From Albibacterium sp963696875 (GTDB lineage Bacteria; Bacteroidota; Bacteroidia; Sphingobacteriales; Sphingobacteriaceae), in the NCBI GenBank assembly GCA_963696875.1, contig CAVOLQ010000004.1, positions 62,001-126,000 on the forward strand: 64,000 nt of DNA. Reading direction: 5' to 3'. The position numbers were made by a program, and so were the translations under genes. Shown here piece by piece: positions 1-10,000 of this stretch (its first letter is position 1; every line of letters begins with the position of its first letter). The notes below the pieces were generated by a model. It saw only the letters and a list, made by a program, of their open reading frames with translations. It searched no databases and was not told where the DNA came from.

Positions 1-532
1 TTGCCAGGCAGGAACACCATGTGCCTTGCCACACAAATCCCACAAGGCCATTTCTACTGCACAGACACCACCAGCCTGACGGGCAGGCCCCCCAAATTGT
101 CTGATCGCTTTGAATATCATTTCCACGTTGCAAGGGTTCATCCCAAGGATGCGGCTCTTGAGCATCAAGGCATAACGCGGATCCGCGCCGTCCCTTACCT
201 CTCCAAGTCCGTATATCCCTTGGTTGGTGTCGATACGAATAATCGCCGTGCCCCCCATCACATTGGTCAAGGCATAGCGCATATCGGTTATCTTAAGGTC
301 CGAAGGGTTAGAAGAGCGGTTTACCTTGGAGGTGGTCTGGGCAAGCGTGTCCTCAATGGAAAGCCCCATAAGCCCTGTAAGGGCAATACCGCCCAAAGCA
401 GTCTTCTTCAAAAAGGAACGGCGGCTGTCGCCAGTCTGAGGGCTGTCGGCTTCGGCTTGCCTAGATGCCGGAATAGGCCTCCTCGTCGGCCCGGCTCTTT
501 GAAATGATCTTTTGTAATACGTTCTTTTCCAT
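1..532 (-). pseudogene. enolase-superfamily sugar-acid dehydratase, Tat signal, frameshifted start, cut by window edge
   Basis: Only the N-terminal part is present; the gene continues left of base 1. The minus-strand frame covering about 460 to 1 encodes a twin-arginine signal (SRRSFLKKTALGGIALTG), then the start of a mandelate racemase/muconate lactonizing (MR/MLE) protein: ITDMRYALTN, IIRIDTNQGIYGLGEV and a helix ending AVEMALWDLCGKAHGVPAWQ. The only good ATG, at 532, lies in another frame and stops at 461-463 after 23 codons (MEKNVLQKII...). Joining the two needs one extra base removed between about 532 and 460. This is either a real frameshift or a sequence error. The family dehydrates aldonates such as galactonate or gluconate to 2-keto-3-deoxy acids. 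It lies 67 bp downstream of the PQQ dehydrogenase and is probably the last gene seen of that operon. The substrate cannot be read from this part. Confidence 0.7.
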
Positions 533-599
533 GTTATTTATTTAAAAAATTAATTATTTGCTAAGTTGCTTTTTCCAGTCTTTTCAGATAAGCTTCGGG

Positions 600-2813
600 T
601 CACTTAATTGATGTTGTTTTCTGAAAGTTGATTTCATCCCCCAAAGAAAAAGCGATATAATTTCCACCTGCCTTTTGTCCTCTTGCTCCTCCCGCAGCAA
701 TTACTACAAACTGCTTACCATCAACCGCATATGTTATTGGAGTAGCAAAACCACCTGCCGGAAGCTGAAACTCCCACAAAACGTCACCAGTGTCTTTATT
801 AAAAGCACGGATTCTTTCATCCCTTGTACCTGCAATAAATACGAGGCCTCCAGCTGTTGATATAGGTCCTCCATAGCTTTCTGTACCTGTAATAGGAATG
901 CCTTTTGCAGTCAAGTCGGGAAATTCACCTAAGGGAACACGCCATAAATATTCACCAGTGCTGAGGTCTATAGCATTTAACGTTCCCCAAGGGGGTTTAA
1001 CTCCTGGATAGCCGTCCTGATCGTTTAGCTTCCTCCATATCTTAGTTATATATGCCGGCTTAAACCCAAAAATCTGATCATTATTTTTGTTCTTTTCCGA
1101 TTCTGCACCATGTTCAATAACATTTCTCGATACCCGGGGATTAAGAAGAAAATCAACAATCGCTGCACGATCCTCATCAGAAATTTGTTGAAATGCTGGC
1201 ATTCTTCCATTTCCTGATTTAATAACTGAATTAATTTCGGCGGATGAAAGCCTTGTTCCAATATTAACCAAGCTGGGAAATTGAATACCGCTCCCTTTTC
1301 TATCTTGGCCATGGCAAACCGCACAATTCTGAATATAAATTGCGTTACCCTTTGAGACAGAAACAACTTCTTTATTTAAGGTCGCCGTATCAATCATCTG
1401 AAGAATCCAAGGATCATCATTTGAATTTTGGTATAAAACACCATTGGGATCAATTGAGTTCCCTCCCCATTCTGCTCCCCCGCTATATCCAAAAAGTATT
1501 GTTCCTTTTACACTTGGAGGAGTATATTTATTGTCCGCCCTAAATTTCAAATACTGCTCTTTTACAAAAGCATGAGACTCGGGAGAAATATTTGTAATTT
1601 CATCTTCTGTGAAAATCTGGCGAGAAAAGGGAAGTGGTTTCAGTGGATATTTCTGTGTTGGCCATACGTGCTCCCCAGTTAATCCATTCGTTTGGACAGG
1701 TCTTTCTTCAACTGGAAACAATGAGGTTCCATTATCACGATTTAACACATAAACTAAACCATCCTTAGTTGCCTGTACTACCACATCAACCATTTTCCCA
1801 TTGTGTTTTATAGTTGTAAGGTTTGGAGGAGTAGGGATATCTCGGTCCCAAAGATCATGATGTATCGTTTGAAAATACCATTTCATCTTACCGGTTTCCG
1901 CATCAAGAGCTAAAATACAATTTGCGAATAAATTTTTACCTTTCCGATTCCCGCCATAGAAGTCAGAAGAAGGAGAGCCTGTGCCCAGATAAACTACACC
2001 GCGCTTATCATCGAGTACCATACCACTCCAACAATTAACCCCACCAATTTCTTGATAGGCATTCACTGGCCAAGTGTCATATCCAAATTCTCCAGGATGT
2101 GGAATAGTATGAAACACCCATTTCAATTTTCCACTAATGACATCAAATGCACGAATATACCCTGGAGCTGCATCCCCTGATTCCGACACACTGGAACCAA
2201 TAACTAAAGTATTCTTATAAATCACTCCAGGAGTAGAAGCGCTGACAGACAACGTGCTTATGTCCTTATCTAAACCATTCTGGAGCCCTTCGTGAAGGCT
2301 CACTTTTCCATCACTCCCAAAACTCCTGATTATTTCGCCTGTACTTGCATTAACAGCAAAAAGAAACGATCCAACAGTATACAAAATACGTTTATCATTC
2401 CCACTTTCCCAGTACATTACACCTCTATTGGTACTAAAGCCCTGCTCCTTCCCTTTTTCTGGCTCGAATTTCCATAGTTGTTCACCTGTTCCGGCTTTTA
2501 AGGCAAATAATTTCAACTCGGGTGTTAATCCGTAGAGAACACCATGTACTACAATAGGTTGGGTTTGAATTTGTTTTACTCGTTGAGGTCTAGTCTCGCT
2601 TGAATCTACAGGCTCTGATGCATTGTACATCCAAGCCACCTTCAACTTTTTTACATTTTCTGTATTGATTTGATTTAATGGCGAATAACGGTTTCCCCCG
2701 TTGTTCCCTCCATACCTGGGCCAATCCTTACCAGTTGGCATTATGGTTACAAAATCCATACAACTTGTTATTAAAAACATGCCTAAAATCAAAAAAATGC
2801 GTATCCATTTCAT
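600..2813 (-). CDS. PQQ-dependent dehydrogenase lipoprotein with internal cytochrome c domain
   Basis: This is a quinoprotein alcohol/sugar dehydrogenase of 737 residues, predicted to oxidise an aldose at the cell envelope and pass electrons to a c-type haem. A lipoprotein signal ends at Cys18 (LITSC). PQQ propeller repeats follow, beginning WPRYGGNNGGNRYSPL at 32-47, with HTIPHPGEFGYDTWP near 235-249 and TIHHDLWDRDIPTPPNL near 316-332. A cytochrome c domain (CAVCH at 497-501, likely axial Met538 in GRMPAF) lies inside the protein, and propeller sequence resumes at about 605 (KPPWGTLNAIDLSTGEYLW) to the C-terminus. The family usually has 600-800 residues. It follows uxuA and an RraA-like gene in the same direction, after a 279-bp gap. 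A paralogue with the same architecture lies at 50579-52744. The sugar oxidised is not known. Confidence 0.9.
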   Translation of the reverse strand: MKWIRIFLILGMFLITSCMDFVTIMPTGKDWPRYGGNNGGNRYSPLNQINTENVKKLKVAWMYNASEPVDSSETRPQRVKQIQTQPIVVHGVLYGLTPELKLFALKAGTGEQLWKFEPEKGKEQGFSTNRGVMYWESGNDKRILYTVGSFLFAVNASTGEIIRSFGSDGKVSLHEGLQNGLDKDISTLSVSASTPGVIYKNTLVIGSSVSESGDAAPGYIRAFDVISGKLKWVFHTIPHPGEFGYDTWPVNAYQEIGGVNCWSGMVLDDKRGVVYLGTGSPSSDFYGGNRKGKNLFANCILALDAETGKMKWYFQTIHHDLWDRDIPTPPNLTTIKHNGKMVDVVVQATKDGLVYVLNRDNGTSLFPVEERPVQTNGLTGEHVWPTQKYPLKPLPFSRQIFTEDEITNISPESHAFVKEQYLKFRADNKYTPPSVKGTILFGYSGGAEWGGNSIDPNGVLYQNSNDDPWILQMIDTATLNKEVVSVSKGNAIYIQNCAVCHGQDRKGSGIQFPSLVNIGTRLSSAEINSVIKSGNGRMPAFQQISDEDRAAIVDFLLNPRVSRNVIEHGAESEKNKNNDQIFGFKPAYITKIWRKLNDQDGYPGVKPPWGTLNAIDLSTGEYLWRVPLGEFPDLTAKGIPITGTESYGGPISTAGGLVFIAGTRDERIRAFNKDTGDVLWEFQLPAGGFATPITYAVDGKQFVVIAAGGARGQKAGGNYIAFSLGDEINFQKTTSIK

Positions 2814-3092
2814 TGTAAATTTATATTACGTAACATAAAATAAGGAACATCAAAAATTAATAAGCTTTATATTAACATTTTCAGATTAACTCAGAGCCTA
2901 TACTATGATGATGAAGATTTAAGATATCAAAGTAAAAATCTGAAATTAGCCTAGCACTTCTGTCGTATTCACATTCCAACATAACATCTTACAAGGACTA
3001 TTAACTTATCTGATAACAAACCAAGTTGAACTGAAAAAAAAATAATCTTTCCTGAGCTGGAACATAAAGCTGTAAGTTTAATCGCTAGCAAC

Positions 3093-4025
3093 TTACTTCA
3101 TGCGATTCAGATAGGTCCCGATCTGCTCTTCTGTTAGAGTAGTCTTATCTTTGGGATATTTTCCAAACCAAACTCTAAATTCTTCCTTAATATTATCTTT
3201 CCAATCCCCATGTATCTCCCCCGACGGGTATTTGCCCTGCTGAAGAAGCACGCGTTCAAATTCATCGCGAATGGCCGTCAGTTCCGAAGCGGTCACAAGG
3301 CCCTGCACAAGGTGAGCGGGGATAAAGGCAACGCCGTAGTCGTTCGCAAAAACGATGTCCCCGGGAAAAACGGTCGCCTCCCCTATGCGAATCGGCGCGT
3401 TTATGCTGGTAGGGGTCATATCACGGATGTAGGAGGGGTCGTGCCCCTTGATCCATGCGTTGAAGCCCTCGGTATCCTTGAGCTCCTGCATATCCCGTAC
3501 TGAGCCATCAAAAACAACACCCTTGCCAGTTTTGCCGTAAATAGCATTCCCAAGGCTGGAACCGATCAACGTACCGTCTTTAACCTTGCCGTAACCGTCG
3601 GCAACATAAACATCACCTTTGTTCAATATATCAATGGGCCAAATGTTTATGCCGCCGCTCTGGGAACGGCCCTCAGCCTTGCCCTGGGCCTTTACCAAGC
3701 TGTCGAGGTCTGGCCGGGAAGGCATAAACTGCGCCGTAACAGCACGTCCCACCATCGTCGCGCCGGGGTTCAGTTGAATCCAGCCCATGGCCACTTGGGT
3801 ACGGTAGCCACGTGAGGATAGGTAGCCCCAGACCTGCTCAAGAGTGGCATGTTCCAAGCGCTCCAATACTTTATCAGGAACATGCGGACGACCGTCGGAA
3901 AAACGCGCACCCTCCCATTTGGAGGTCAGAGACTTGACATATTCAGACGTAGATCCGATACGTTGAGCTTGAACAAAAAAAATGCACAAAAAAATTGCCG
4001 CAAAAAGTAGAACTATCTTTTTCAT
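3093..4025 (-). CDS. secreted RraA-like aldolase/decarboxylase family protein
   Basis: The protein has 310 residues with a Sec signal (MKKIVLLFAAIFLCIFFVQA) and an RraA/HMG-aldolase-like fold. Visible motifs are DVYVADGYGKVKDGTLIGSS followed by VVFDGSVRD, the conserved G-x-x-RD loop that binds substrate and metal in 4-hydroxy-4-methyl-2-oxoglutarate aldolases. FPGDIVFANDYGVAFIP corresponds to the family GD-(x)n-D-x-x-GV-x-x-P motif, with an Asn where Asp is common. Members of this family act as class II pyruvate aldolases or oxaloacetate decarboxylases; RraA itself binds RNase E. Export argues against an RNase role. It lies 84 bp downstream of uxuA and its DNA is visibly GC-richer than its neighbours. 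A paralogue is at 47564-48493. Action on a keto-deoxy acid is an inference. Confidence 0.8.
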   Translation of the reverse strand: MKKIVLLFAAIFLCIFFVQAQRIGSTSEYVKSLTSKWEGARFSDGRPHVPDKVLERLEHATLEQVWGYLSSRGYRTQVAMGWIQLNPGATMVGRAVTAQFMPSRPDLDSLVKAQGKAEGRSQSGGINIWPIDILNKGDVYVADGYGKVKDGTLIGSSLGNAIYGKTGKGVVFDGSVRDMQELKDTEGFNAWIKGHDPSYIRDMTPTSINAPIRIGEATVFPGDIVFANDYGVAFIPAHLVQGLVTASELTAIRDEFERVLLQQGKYPSGEIHGDWKDNIKEEFRVWFGKYPKDKTTLTEEQIGTYLNRMK

Positions 4026-4109
4026 TTGAATAAAAATTTAACGGTGATGGAACTATTATTAGTACTTATGGTCCTAATAAATTGATAAAGTTAAAGGACT
4101 TATTTATAG

Positions 4110-5273
4110 CTAAAGTTTGTTACCCTCGGCCTTGGCTACTGCTTCTGCAAGACCACGCATATATCCCAAAGCAAATAAGGTCCCCAAAGACATATAACCT
4201 GGGCGTATGTTCTCCTCGCCCGCCATTGTCGGAACATGGTCTGGACGGATTGACCCTCTGAATCCTATATCATAATAAGCCTTCATGGAATCATACATAT
4301 CGATCTGTCCTTCGTCATGAAACGTTTCTGTAAACTTTGTGCTTGGTAACACTCCACTGAGATCCTGAACATTTCTAAAATGGACAAAATGGATTTTACC
4401 GTCTTTACCCCATCTTCGCACGAGAGATGGTATATCGGCTCCCATCAATGAAAAGTTACCCTGACACATGGTCACTCCATTAAACTCGCTTGGCACAATC
4501 CTCAATAAGCGATCAAAATTTTCAACTGTGTTCATGATACGAGGAATACCTTGGATACTATTCACCTGGGGATCATCAGGATGCATTGCCAATTTCATAC
4601 CTATTTGTTCAGCCTCTGGGACTACCGCCCTAAGAAAATATTCGAGATTTTTCCACATAGCCTCTCTAGAGATCTCCCCATATTGGGTTAAAGGTCGATT
4701 TTTAATTTCCTCATAATCGAAAGCTGTCATCAATGCCCCTCCGCGACCTGGGCGGTCTGTAGATGTACGAGCCCAACTAATAACCGGCATCCAATTATAA
4801 CAGATCACATCAACTCCTGCACGTTTGAGGCTCTTCATAAAGGTAATGAAATTCTCGATTTCCTCATCCCTCCCATCAAGACCCAACTTGGTCAACGTGC
4901 CCAAAGAGGGGGGCCCCTCCACAACATTGAAGTTCAATCCGTGGCCCTTCCATGCGTTTTTCACAGCAGCTACCGCTTCGTATTCCCATGGCTTAGCGTT
5001 TTCCAGTCCAACCATCCGCGGATTGATACCCCCAACAGCGCCCAATACGTCAATTTGCTTTGCCAGCTCTATCAGGTACTTCTCTGCTACCATGCCCCCG
5101 AAATAAGCATTGCTAAATTCCATACCCGCATCTTTGGCCGTGCTCGCCAATTGTTTATTTGATTGTTTATTCTGTAAAAGTAAACTGGTAGCCGAAACTG
5201 AACTTCCACCCAAAGAAAGAGCAGCAGCTACAGAAGCAGTTTTTTTGATAAAATCTCTACGGTTATTTTTCAT
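4110..5273 (-). CDS. uxuA: mannonate dehydratase, Tat-exported
   Basis: UxuA converts D-mannonate to 2-keto-3-deoxygluconate using a divalent metal. The 387-residue sequence shows the family motifs MHPDDP (about 230-235), TMCQGN (268-273), IHFVHFRNV (294-302), FHDEGQ (318-323) and RPDHVP (343-348), which carry the metal-binding His, Cys and Asp residues. Canonical UxuA is cytoplasmic. Here it begins NNRRDFIKKTASVAAALS, a twin-arginine signal, followed by a spacer to about residue 50, so the mature enzyme should be periplasmic. No uronate isomerase (uxaC) or fructuronate reductase (uxuB) occurs in the window, so the mannonate probably comes from direct oxidation of mannose, not from glucuronate. 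It lies between susD (205-bp gap) and an RraA-like gene. Confidence 0.92.
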   Translation of the reverse strand: MKNNRRDFIKKTASVAAALSLGGSSVSATSLLLQNKQSNKQLASTAKDAGMEFSNAYFGGMVAEKYLIELAKQIDVLGAVGGINPRMVGLENAKPWEYEAVAAVKNAWKGHGLNFNVVEGPPSLGTLTKLGLDGRDEEIENFITFMKSLKRAGVDVICYNWMPVISWARTSTDRPGRGGALMTAFDYEEIKNRPLTQYGEISREAMWKNLEYFLRAVVPEAEQIGMKLAMHPDDPQVNSIQGIPRIMNTVENFDRLLRIVPSEFNGVTMCQGNFSLMGADIPSLVRRWGKDGKIHFVHFRNVQDLSGVLPSTKFTETFHDEGQIDMYDSMKAYYDIGFRGSIRPDHVPTMAGEENIRPGYMSLGTLFALGYMRGLAEAVAKAEGNKL

Positions 5274-5478
5274 GTTCGTTTAATTTTTAAATTATATCTC
5301 TCTAAATAACTATCAATTATTCCATGTTATTCACCTTCCACTTTCCTGAAGTCAAAAACAAAACTTTTTAAATATTGACTATCAGTGTGGCGACCATTGC
5401 GTCATTGTAGGTATAATCTATAACCCAAAGTGAGTCCTAATAAAAAAGCTTGTTTTTACCAATTTATTTCAAAAAGCA

Positions 5479-7020
5479 CTAATAACCATCATTTTGTTTC
5501 AACGTTAAGTTTGAACCAATTGCAGCTACTGGAATTGGCATCAATTCATGACCTGGAGGAATAGTAATCCCGTATTTATCTTTAACGAATTTACTTGCAG
5601 CCCCCTCTCCTTGTCTTCTTAAGTAAAAGAATGTACTATATTCTCCACCAAGCTCATGACGGTATTCATCGCTTATTGCAGTCATAAAATCTCCAGCAAC
5701 TGGTCCTAAATTTGCTCTTTTTCTGATTTGATTGTTTAATATGTGCCAGCCAGCTGCTTCATTTCCGCTTTTGCTTAGAGCTTCTGCCTTGGATAACAAT
5801 ACTGCCCCATAACGCATTAGAATTTGATTAAATGCGCTATATTGATAAGCATTTGGTGCACTAGGATCTCCTGCTCTACCATTTACAAACGGGTCTCTCC
5901 AAGTTTTTACAGAGAAATATCCTGAACGAAGACCGTCACCCCCTTTCCAAGGCTTCTCTACCGTTCCAGCGGTATTGATACCTCCAAATTTCGCTTTCAC
6001 ATTTGGATAATTTGAAATGTTTATTTTAGGATCAGGATGAGTTTCACCTGGTCCAATCACAGTTGCTCTTCTTCTTAAGTCACCAGGTTCAAAAGAATCG
6101 TTAAATTTTTTGGTAACATAAGAATAGCCCATTGTAGTAATTTCTTCGGGCATACAGAACGCAGAAAGCCACTGTGTATCATTAGCTGGATTATTCATAT
6201 TGGGCGAAGCGATATATTGAATAGAAAATATAGATTCCTTGCCATTTTGGTTATTATAATCATGAATATCCATGAAATTAGACTCAAGAGTATAATGTCC
6301 TTCCAATTGATTAAATGAAGTTACAGCATCTGCATACTGTTTCAACCACATCTGAGCATCGCCCAAATAAGCATATGCAGCTCCTTTTGTAGCTCTTCCT
6401 TTATCTGAAGCAGCAAGTTCCTCTCCCCATGGCAAAAGGTCCGCAGCAGTTTTCAAATCAGCCACCACTGCGGCAAATACTTCATCTTGCGTATTTCTAG
6501 GATGTCTACCGTCATCCTTTACTAGCTCTAGCTCCAATGGAACTCCACCAAATACCGTTGCTAGATAATAATAGAATACTCCCCTTAAAAACAAAGACTC
6601 GCCTTTAAGTCGACTCGACAAGGCATCAGTAACATAGCCATTCTTTTTCATTGTTTCGATGATCTCTAAAGCGGAGTTGGCTCTCGTTATCCCTTGATAA
6701 GCTCTAACCCAGAATACATTCAACGCGCCAAAGTCTGTAGGAATTTCATAGGTTGAGAAAAACGAATCAGAACCCCAGTTTTGATAATCTTGAGTTAAGA
6801 AGTTAGCTTGGTACCATATCGACTTAATCAAAAAGTCGTTGTTATGAAAGGTGTCATAAATCCCAGACACCAATTTTAATGCATCATCAGAGGTTTTAAA
6901 TAAAGATCCTTCTGTAGGCTCTCTGGTGTTTTTTTGTTCCAGAAACTCTTTACTACAGCTCATTGGCAAAAGAAGTGTTAGTACCAAAACAGATATGTAT
7001 ATTTTCTTATTAATTTTCAT
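5479..7020 (-). CDS. SusD/RagB-family outer-membrane nutrient-binding lipoprotein
   Basis: This is a 513-residue surface lipoprotein that captures glycans or other nutrients for its SusC partner. The lipoprotein signal ends at Cys22 (LLLPMSC). TPR-like helical segments include GESLFLRGVFYYYLATVFGG and AADLLPWGEELAASDKGRAT, both typical of SusD. The C-terminal part has the RRQGEGAASKF-type end and a PIPVAAI motif. It sits 47 bp downstream of the STN-type SusC at 7068-10502 and is clearly co-transcribed with it. The next gene is uxuA. The ligand is unknown; the operon suggests sugar acids or mannose-containing glycans. Confidence 0.93.
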   Translation of the reverse strand: MKINKKIYISVLVLTLLLPMSCSKEFLEQKNTREPTEGSLFKTSDDALKLVSGIYDTFHNNDFLIKSIWYQANFLTQDYQNWGSDSFFSTYEIPTDFGALNVFWVRAYQGITRANSALEIIETMKKNGYVTDALSSRLKGESLFLRGVFYYYLATVFGGVPLELELVKDDGRHPRNTQDEVFAAVVADLKTAADLLPWGEELAASDKGRATKGAAYAYLGDAQMWLKQYADAVTSFNQLEGHYTLESNFMDIHDYNNQNGKESIFSIQYIASPNMNNPANDTQWLSAFCMPEEITTMGYSYVTKKFNDSFEPGDLRRRATVIGPGETHPDPKINISNYPNVKAKFGGINTAGTVEKPWKGGDGLRSGYFSVKTWRDPFVNGRAGDPSAPNAYQYSAFNQILMRYGAVLLSKAEALSKSGNEAAGWHILNNQIRKRANLGPVAGDFMTAISDEYRHELGGEYSTFFYLRRQGEGAASKFVKDKYGITIPPGHELMPIPVAAIGSNLTLKQNDGY

Positions 7021-7067
7021 ATTTCTTTAAATTATATTTACCATAAACCGTTCTAATTATCACTTTA

Positions 7068-10000
7068 CTAAAAACTCACGTTTAGACCGAATGTAAAAGA
7101 TTTACTTGTTGGGTAGTTACCTTGATCAACCCCATTTCCAACCTCCGGATCCAAACCGGAATAACTTGTTATGGTAAATAGATTTTGGGCACTAACATAT
7201 AATCTTAATCTGCTGGTATAGATCGATTTTGCCACAGATTCAGGCAATGTATATCCAATCTGCACATTCTTCAATCTAGCATAACTTCCATCTTCTATGT
7301 ATGCGTCAGAAACACGGTTGTTTCCACTTTGGTCATAAGATACCAATCGAGTATAGGTTGTAGAACGGTTCTCTGGAGTCCAGTGATTATTGTAAAAATC
7401 TGTACCAAAATTCTGAAGACCTACACCAGCCGCGGCGTCAAAGTTCTCAAGGTTTCTTCGAGCATAATTTAAAACATCATTACCTATAGAAGCATATAGA
7501 AACACACTGAAATCAAATTGCTTATATTCACCATCAAAGTTAATTCCACCAAAAAACTTAGGAAGTGGATTACCAATAATAGTACGGTCATCATCAGTTA
7601 TTCTGCCATCCTTATTCAAATCAACAAAATTTCTGTCTCCTGGAGATGTCGATGATACAATATAATAAGATCCTGGACCATACTTTGCAACCGCAGCTGC
7701 GTTTAAAGCATCTATTTCAGACTTATCTTGGAATATTCCATTCGATTTATAGCCATAGAATGCTCCAATAGTTCCCCCTACTTTAGATAAGGCATACTGG
7801 ATCCATTGATTACTTCCATAATTCCTAAAACCAAGTTGATCAACGTTATACATCTGAGTAAGACCTTCTGCGTAACTATTTATTCTATTTTTTATAGTTG
7901 AACCATTAGCACCAACACTCCATTTAAATGGACGATCATAATTACGATATTGTACAGCTAATTCTAATCCTTCGTTTTGCATCTCGCCAACATTCCGTTG
8001 AGCCGTGGTAAAACCTGTCTGAGCAGGGACAGCAACATTTAGCAAGAAATCACTTGATACTCTTTTATAGTAATCTGCTGTAACACTGAATCGATTATTT
8101 AAAAAAGACGCATCTATACCAATATTACTCTGAGTATTTGTTTCCCAGGTCAAATTGGAATTAGGTAGTGCATTTAATACAAGACCGGGATTATATGTTT
8201 TGGTAGTCCCGAAAACATATCCTCTATTGTCATTTGCAGACGGGCCAGGAGTATAAGGTCCCTGATATGCAAACAGAGGCACATCCTGATTACCTGCTTT
8301 TCCCCAACTTGCCCTTACCTTCAAATCACTAATCGCATCTACTTCTTTCAAGAACCCTTCTTCTTTCACTATCCATGAAGCAGAAGCCGTTGGAAATACT
8401 CCCCATTTCTTTCCAGGACCAAATCGCGAAGAACCATCACGTCTTATTGATCCGGCTAAAATATACTTATTTGCATATTTATAATTTACACGACCAAATT
8501 GAGAAGCCAAAGACCAATATTCTGTATACCCAGTAGTGGAATTTATAGTAGTTAAATTACCATTACTAGCATTAAGTACGTCATTACTTACAGAACCATT
8601 TCCACTGACACCTGACGTACGGTATTTATTTTCTTGAGCGGAAAGACCACCAACAACATCAATAGCATGTTTACCAAATTGCTTTCTATAAGATAAAGTA
8701 TTTTCCCATAACCATTCGGCAGAGGTTGCAACATTTTGACTGTAATTAGATAATGGTGCATTTAAACTACGGTCATTACCAGGGTTGAAAGTAATTGAAG
8801 AATTACTGCGTGTATTTACTCCAAGATTTGTTTTGGCTTTAAGGCCTGGCAAAATTGTCGCTTCAAAAGCAGCAGTAGTTAAAAGATTATCATTGGGATT
8901 GTCTGTTATTCGTTGTTGAAGATCTGCAAATAAATTCGTCTGATTCGATTGAGTAGCTTTTTGCCCTAAAGTGTAATATCCATAGATACCATTTTCTTCA
9001 ATTTGATCCATGCCCGGTCTTCCAGTCATTGTTGGAATTAAGAATAGAAATGATTGCAGGCTTGTTGCACGACTATCGCGGTTACGATTATCGTATTTCA
9101 CACTTGTCATAACCTTAAACCAGTTGTAGGGCGTATAATCTAAATTTAAACTTGCATTATAACGTTTAAAGCTCGAAAAGTGTACAACACCTTTTTGATC
9201 AAAATAGCCTAAAGAAAAAGAGGATTGTACTTTTTCTCCACCACCACGTAGCGCAATGTTATAGTTTTGTCTTAACCCCGTCCTATAAAATGCATCTTGC
9301 CAATCAATATTCCTAAAAGATGAAGGATCGTTGTCTAACCATTCTTTGAGAGATGGGTAATTATCGGTTTGAGTAACCTTTCTTGCCTCCGTAATAAATT
9401 GTTCAGCATTCATCATGCTATATCGTTCGGGTTGCAACTGTACAGAAGTATTCGCATCAAAAGATATCCGCACTCCACCTATATTACTACCACGTTTTGT
9501 TGTAATGATTACAACCCCATTTGATGCCCTATTACCATAAATAGCAGCAGCCGAAGCATCTTTTAAAATATCCATAGACTGAATATCTGCAGGATTGATA
9601 CCTGAAAGACCTCCTGTAATAGGATATCCATCTACTACATACAAAGGAGAAGTATTACCGAAAGATCCAACACCTCTAATCTTAACAGAAATATCAGCGC
9701 CTGGGGATGCATTACTACTTGTCACTTGAACACCCGCGGATCTTCCCTGAAGCGACTGATCTATGGTAGTTACGGGGACATTTTCAATCTGACTTGCTGT
9801 CACAGAACTTACTGAACCGGTTAAATCACGCTTATTAGTTGTACCATAACCGATGACGACAACCTCGTCCAAAGAACCGACATCTTCTACCAAGCTTACT
9901 TGAAGTGTATTACGGCCACCTACGGCAACCTCCTGTGTTACAAATCCAATATAAGAAAATACAAGCGTCCCGTTATCGTCAGGTATATGTAAAGAGAATT

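Noticed and set aside
1..507. 168-codon plus-strand open frame
   Set aside because: The minus strand here reads as a Tat-signal enolase-superfamily dehydratase with recognisable motifs; the plus-strand frame has no family features and is a shadow.
5368..5437. Protein-like ends (LLGLTLGYRLYLQ; DYTYNDAMVATLIVNI) in the susD-uxuA spacer
   Set aside because: They look like the tail of a lost membrane protein, but the stretch is too short and in two frames; chance cannot be excluded.
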